This document shows, one piece after another, positions 13,162-16,774 of a DNA stretch of 16,774 bases. The translations under genes were made by a program, and so were the position numbers. Source of the stretch: JBPCPM01 sp050999155 (lineage in GTDB: Bacteria > Actinomycetota > Thermoleophilia > Solirubrobacterales > 70-9); contig JBPCPM010000082.1 of NCBI GenBank assembly GCA_050999155.1, forward strand, positions 1 to 16,774, given 5' to 3'. Every line of letters starts with the position of its first letter. The stretch's first letter is position 1. The notes beneath the pieces are model-generated. The model was not told where the DNA came from. It did no database searches and was given only the letters and a program-made list of their open reading frames with translations.

Positions 13162-14369
13162 CAGCGCAGCTTGCCGGCGACGACCTCGACGGCGCGCTGC
13201 TGGGCCTCGTCGCGCTTGGTGTCGGGGTCGTCTTCGGTGAGCACCTCGGAGGAGACGCCCTTGCCGTTGATCGACTTGCCGTCGGCGGTGAAGTACTCGC
13301 CGATCGTCAGGTCGAGCGCACCGCCGTTGGGCAGGTTGATGATCTCCTGGAAGACGCCCTTGCCGAACGTCGTGCACTTCGCAGCAGACTTCGTGTCGGG
13401 GCAGTCACCAACGACCGTGGCGACCTTGTGTACCTTCAGGGCCGCGGCGACGATCTCCGAGGCCGAGGCAGAGCCCTCGTTGATGAGCACGGTCATGGGC
13501 TTGCGCGGCAGCGCATCCCCCTGGGCGTCCAGCTCACGCTTGTCGCGGTTGCGCCCACCGGTCGACACGATCACGCCGTCGTCGATGAACAGGCTGGAGA
13601 CCAGCACCGCCTCGGACAGGAGCCCTCCCCCGTTGCCGCGCAGGTCGAGCACGAGGCCGTCGGCCCCGTCCTTGTAGAGCTTCTCGATCTGCTCGCGCAG
13701 CTCACCGTGGGCACCCTGGGTGAACCCCGCCAGCCGGGCGACGCCGACCTTGCCGCCGTTGTCGGCCTCGACGATCTCGGAATCGACGACGGGCACCTCG
13801 ATCCGGTCCCGCTCGAGCTCGACCGTGCGCGATTTGCCGTCGGAGCGGACCTTGAGCTTGACCGTGGTGTCCTGCGGGCCCTTGATCTTCGCCGTGGCCA
13901 CGTCGGAGCTCTCGCCCGCGATCGACTCGCCATCGACCGCGGTGATGAGGTCACCCTCGGCGATCTTCGCCTTCTCGGCCGGCGAGTCCTCGAAGACGCC
14001 GGCGACCTTGAGTCCGCGCTTGTTCTCGGTGACGGTCATCCCCACGCCCGAGAACTCGCCGTTGGTCGACTCCTGGAAGCGCTCGTAGGTCTTGGCGTCG
14101 AAGTAGTGCGAGAACCGGTCCTTGTACTTCTTGCGCAGGTGGCGAACGGCGCCCTCGATCGACTTGTCTTCGACCTCGCCGCTGTCGACCTCCTTGAAGT
14201 AGTTCTTCTCGATGGCGAGCAGCGCCTCGGAAGTCAGCGAGACCTTCTCGTCGACGAAGACGTCCTTGACCCGTTCGGGCAGACGGTCGGGATGCCCGCC
14301 GAGCCACACGCCGGCCAGCAGCACCGCCATCAGGGCGGCCGCGCCGACAATCAGCCTGAGGGCACTCAC
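13161..14369 (-). CDS. S41 C-terminal processing peptidase
   Basis: This 402-residue protein is a serine protease of the CtpA/Prc family that trims or degrades envelope proteins. An N-terminal hydrophobic segment (5-23) anchors or exports it. A PDZ domain covers about 103-180 (GVGMTV, DLITAVDG). The S41 core has DLRGNGGG (242-249), the catalytic Ser in NEGSASASE (297-305; S302 by alignment with CtpA) and Lys337 in TFGKG. Between Ser and Lys there are about ten extra residues carrying the only two cysteines, C323 and C332. GTG 14369 overlaps the ftsX stop as GTGA, so the peptidase is made with FtsEX. This suggests that it processes FtsX-controlled cell-wall hydrolases or division proteins (inference). 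Confidence 0.95.
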   Translation of the reverse strand: MSALRLIVGAAALMAVLLAGVWLGGHPDRLPERVKDVFVDEKVSLTSEALLAIEKNYFKEVDSGEVEDKSIEGAVRHLRKKYKDRFSHYFDAKTYERFQESTNGEFSGVGMTVTENKRGLKVAGVFEDSPAEKAKIAEGDLITAVDGESIAGESSDVATAKIKGPQDTTVKLKVRSDGKSRTVELERDRIEVPVVDSEIVEADNGGKVGVARLAGFTQGAHGELREQIEKLYKDGADGLVLDLRGNGGGLLSEAVLVSSLFIDDGVIVSTGGRNRDKRELDAQGDALPRKPMTVLINEGSASASEIVAAALKVHKVATVVGDCPDTKSAAKCTTFGKGVFQEIINLPNGGALDLTIGEYFTADGKSINGKGVSSEVLTEDDPDTKRDEAQQRAVEVVAGKLR

Positions 14370-15265
14370 ACGCGCAGAAAGCGCCGCAGCGTGAGTCCAC
14401 TACCCAGGGCAGAGACCACGGTCGCGCTCACGATGAGCACGGCGACGAGCGGCAAGAAGTCGATGGTGTTCTGGGCGGCCACGAGGGCAAAGCGATCGGA
14501 GAGCGGGTCGACGATGGTCGCCTTCCCTATCCAGAGTATGAACACCGCGAGGAAAGCCCCGATAAACCCGACGGCGATGCCCTCGAGCACGAACGGCCAG
14601 CGGATGAACCAGTTCGTCGCGCCGACCAGGCGCATGACCTCGACCTCACGGCGCCGGGAGTAGATGGACAGGCGGATGGTGTTGCCCACCAACATGACCG
14701 ATGCCAGCAGCAGCAAGCCCGTGATCACTGTCAGGACGAGCTTCAGCGCGCCGGTGACGGCGAGGATCTTGCCGGCTTCCTCGCGGGAGTCCTTGACCTC
14801 CTCGATGATCGGGCTGATCGGCGTCGCCTTGCCGGCCGCGTTGGGCGGCTCCAGCGCAGAGCGCACGGCGTCGAGGTTCGCCGCCTCGTCGAGCTTGATC
14901 TGGAACGAGGCGGGCAGCGGGTTGTCGGGGAGCTCGTCGACGATGTCCTTGTCGGCCAGCCGCCCCTTCAGCAGCTTCAGCGCCTTGTCCTTGGAGATGA
15001 AGGTGGCCGACGTGACGTGCTCGATCTTCTCGATCCGCTCGCTGAGGGCCCGGCGCTCGGCGCGGGTGGCGTCGTCGAACAGGTACACGTTGAGCTCGAT
15101 CTTGTCCTCGACCTCCTGGGTCTTGCCCTGGGTCGTCTGCAGTACAGGGATGTAGACGCCCAGCAGCAGGACGGTGACGACGATCGTCACGATCGCCGCG
15201 ACACCGGGGGCGGCATTGCGGCGCAGGGCACGGAACGCCTCACGGATGAAGAAACCAAGTCGCAT
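14366..15265 (-). CDS. ftsX: Cell division protein FtsX
   Basis: FtsX (299 residues) is the membrane subunit of the FtsEX complex, which transmits ATP hydrolysis in the cytoplasm to peptidoglycan hydrolases outside. The family layout is complete: transmembrane helix 1 at about 21-42, an extracytoplasmic domain at about 43-170, then helices 2-4 at about 173-195, 224-247 and 269-290, with the YSRRREVEVMRLVGAT segment (202-217) that faces FtsE. The start ATG is 7 nt after the ftsE stop and has only a weak ribosome binding site, so translation probably depends on ftsE. No gene for a known partner such as RipC or PcsB is adjacent; an S41 peptidase gene takes that place. Confidence 0.97.
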   Translation of the reverse strand: MRLGFFIREAFRALRRNAAPGVAAIVTIVVTVLLLGVYIPVLQTTQGKTQEVEDKIELNVYLFDDATRAERRALSERIEKIEHVTSATFISKDKALKLLKGRLADKDIVDELPDNPLPASFQIKLDEAANLDAVRSALEPPNAAGKATPISPIIEEVKDSREEAGKILAVTGALKLVLTVITGLLLLASVMLVGNTIRLSIYSRRREVEVMRLVGATNWFIRWPFVLEGIAVGFIGAFLAVFILWIGKATIVDPLSDRFALVAAQNTIDFLPLVAVLIVSATVVSALGSGLTLRRFLRV

Positions 15266-15272
15266 CGGGTGA

Positions 15273-16112
15273 TCAGCTCTTGGGGTCGGTGCCGCGCCGG
15301 ATCTCGATGTCCGGGCGCATCAGCGCGGCGAACTCGCGAGTGCTCTCAACGTCGGCGTACCCGCCGGCGGCCTGGTCACGAACCAGGCGCCCGTCCTCGA
15401 GCTGGAAGACGCGGCGCTGCATCCGGTCGACCATGTCGCGGTCGTGGGTGGAGACCAGCACGGTGGTCCCGGTCTTGTTGATCCGCCACAGCAGCTGCAT
15501 GATCCCGATCGACGTCTCCGGGTCGAGGTTGCCGGTCGGCTCGTCGGCCAGAAGGAGGGGCGGGTGGTTGACGAACGCCCGGGCCACGGACACACGCTGC
15601 TGTTCGCCGCCCGACAGCTGGTCGGGGTAGGCGTTGACCTTGGCCGACAGCCCGACGAGCCGCAAGATCTCCGGGACCTTCTGGCGGATGGCCGTGCGCT
15701 TTTCCCCGATAACCTCCAGGCCGTAGGCGACGTTGTCGTAGACCGTGCGGTTGGGCAGCAGCTTGAAGTCCTGGAAGACCGTGCCGATGTTGCGCCGCAG
15801 GTACGGGACCCGCTTGCGGTCCAGGGCGTTGATGTCGCGGCCCGCGATCAGCACCTGCCCGGCCGAGGGCTCGAGCTCGCGGATCAGCAGCTTCATCGCG
15901 GTCGATTTGCCGCAGCCGGTCGGGCCGACGATGAAGGCAAAGTCGCCGCGGGCGATGGACAGCGAGACATCCTCTAGGCCGATGTGACCTCCGGCGTAGA
16001 TCTTGGTGACGTCGCGCAGCTCGACGATCGACTGACTCGCCTGGCGGCGCACCGCCGGGGTATCGAGGTCGGGCTTGTCGCCCGTGGGGCGTGAGGTCGT
16101 ATCCGTGGCCAT
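15273..16112 (-). CDS. ftsE: Cell division ATP-binding protein FtsE
   Basis: This is the ABC-type ATPase partner of FtsX (279 residues). Walker A GPTGCGKST (63-71), Q-loop Gln114, signature LSGGEQQ (166-172), Walker B LLLADEP (186-192) and the H-loop His223 in STHD are all present. About 27 hydrophilic residues precede the ABC fold and about 35 follow it (245-279), making it longer than the common 220-230 residues. ATG 16112 is chosen because GGAGAAG lies 12 nt upstream; a frame extension to 16166 has no such site. It is the first gene of the ftsE-ftsX-peptidase-rnr-smpB run and follows transketolase by 81 bp. Confidence 0.96.
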   Translation of the reverse strand: MATDTTSRPTGDKPDLDTPAVRRQASQSIVELRDVTKIYAGGHIGLEDVSLSIARGDFAFIVGPTGCGKSTAMKLLIRELEPSAGQVLIAGRDINALDRKRVPYLRRNIGTVFQDFKLLPNRTVYDNVAYGLEVIGEKRTAIRQKVPEILRLVGLSAKVNAYPDQLSGGEQQRVSVARAFVNHPPLLLADEPTGNLDPETSIGIMQLLWRINKTGTTVLVSTHDRDMVDRMQRRVFQLEDGRLVRDQAAGGYADVESTREFAALMRPDIEIRRGTDPKS

Positions 16113-16162
16113 CGGCGGCTGCTTCTCCAGCGTAGGGCGAACTCCTGCGCGCTCGGGCCGCT

Positions 16163-16176
16163 GCACGGCGCCGTGC
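16163..16176. repeat. 14-bp perfect palindrome between tkt and ftsE
   Basis: GCACGGCGCCGTGC is perfectly self-complementary and lies 17 nt after the transketolase stop. It could be part of a terminator stem or a protein-binding site. With no loop and no T-run a terminator is not strongly supported, and short GC palindromes are common at this base composition. Confidence 0.3.
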
Positions 16177-16193
16177 GCGGGCGCCCCGGCGGG

Positions 16194-16774
16194 CTAGCTG
16201 GGCTCGGGGGAGCGCGCGTCGGAGCTGGCGAGGATCGGGCGGTGCGTGACCATGGGCTTGAGCCCGTACGCGTCGCGCGCGCGATCGACGATGCCGCGGG
16301 AGGTGAGCCCGAAGTGCTCCATGCAGGCCTCGGCCGACCCGGAGATCCCGAATTCGTCCTTCATCCCGAGCGAGAAGACCGGCACGGGATGCTGCTCGGC
16401 CGCCACGTGGCGCACGGCGTCGCCCAGGCCACCCGTGATCCGGTGCTCTTCGGCGACCACGCCCACCCCGGTCTTGGCCAGCGACGAGAGCACCGCCTCC
16501 GAGTGGATCGGCTTGACGATCGCGACGTTGACGACTTCCGCGTCGATATCCCAGTCGCGGGCGAGTGTCTCGGCCGCCTCCAGCGCCCGCCAGACCATGT
16601 GGCCACAGGCGAAGATCGAAATGTCCTCCCCGCTACGCAACACGTCGACGCCGTGGCCCAGGGTGGCCGGGATCGTGTCGTAGACCGCCGGGGTGTTCGG
16701 TCGGCCGAAACGCCAGGAGGGTGGCGGGTCGCGATCGTAGGACTCAAGCACCGCCGAGAACGAATGGCTGTGGT
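16194..16774 (-). CDS. Transketolase, C-terminal part (runs off the right edge)
   Basis: About 193 residues are in the window, open through the right edge. They match the end of transketolase, the thiamine-diphosphate enzyme that moves two-carbon ketol units in the pentose phosphate pathway. The C-terminal domain is recognisable by FACGHMVWRALEAAE, VVNVAIVKPIHSEAVL, VVAEEHRITGGLGDAV and the DEFGISGS motif. The domains that bind thiamine diphosphate lie outside the window, so I cannot tell a one-chain enzyme from a split two-subunit transketolase (the second subunit would be about 300 residues). A frame-internal GTG at 16751 is not a believable start because coding-like sequence (HSHSFSA) continues upstream of it. 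Confidence 0.85.
   Translation of the reverse strand, partial: HSHSFSAVLESYDRDPPPSWRFGRPNTPAVYDTIPATLGHGVDVLRSGEDISIFACGHMVWRALEAAETLARDWDIDAEVVNVAIVKPIHSEAVLSSLAKTGVGVVAEEHRITGGLGDAVRHVAAEQHPVPVFSLGMKDEFGISGSAEACMEHFGLTSRGIVDRARDAYGLKPMVTHRPILASSDARSPEPS

Noticed and set aside
11041..13377. Longer RNase R start inside the peptidase gene
   Set aside because: The added 72 residues are antigenic-looking Arg-rich shadow sequence of the peptidase; the ATG overlapping the peptidase stop fits operon spacing.

Overview
The window is GC-rich, densely coded bacterial DNA of high-GC Gram-positive type. Three things point to Actinobacteria in the broad sense: the base composition, an ssrA tag that starts ADSH and ends YALAA, and a tightly overlapped ftsE-ftsX-peptidase-rnr-smpB run. 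A deep lineage such as Thermoleophilia is my guess, not a demonstrated placement. No stretch of more than 300 bases lacks a gene, and I see no insertion sequence, CRISPR array, integrase or ordinary tRNA.

Left part (1-5454, all minus strand). At the far left is a small membrane-protein gene whose hydrophobic segments fall in two reading frames (32-394). Next is a DEAD-box RNA helicase with a glycine/arginine/asparagine-rich tail, preceded by a 246-bp leader rich in inverted repeats. Upstream is a two-gene unit: a four-helix membrane protein overlapped by an atypical SDR epimerase that contains a 10-base homopolymer. Then comes the most unusual gene here, a 676-residue fusion of a glutathione-synthetase-like ATP-grasp ligase with an N-formylglutamate-amidohydrolase-like domain. 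A perfect 9+9 bp inverted repeat surrounds its probable -10 box.

Centre (5566-9080). The minus strand carries the tmRNA gene ssrA, with a clear promoter and a G3-U alanine identity pair. Divergent from it, the plus strand carries a patatin-like lipase, a DUF1360-like membrane protein and a flavin disulfide oxidoreductase. The last two overlap by ATGA. The oxidoreductase keeps its redox cysteines but has lost the usual catalytic His.

Right part (9077-16774, all minus strand). The window enters through the C-terminal part of a transketolase. It is followed by ftsE, ftsX, an S41 C-terminal-processing peptidase, rnr (RNase R) and smpB, joined by overlaps or a 7-bp gap. After a hairpin come a 15-codon leader ORF and a large acidic/coiled-coil protein.

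Two functional themes emerge. One is ribosome rescue: tmRNA, SmpB and an RNase R with a long Lys/Gly tail, all within about 8 kb. The other is envelope division and remodelling: FtsEX co-transcribed with a secreted or anchored S41 peptidase. The ATP-grasp/amidohydrolase fusion has no pathway context in the window and is the best candidate for undescribed biochemistry. Several monocistronic units seem to start translation at or within a few bases of the transcription start (a -10 box 6-10 nt before the start codon), so leaderless mRNA is probably common in this organism.
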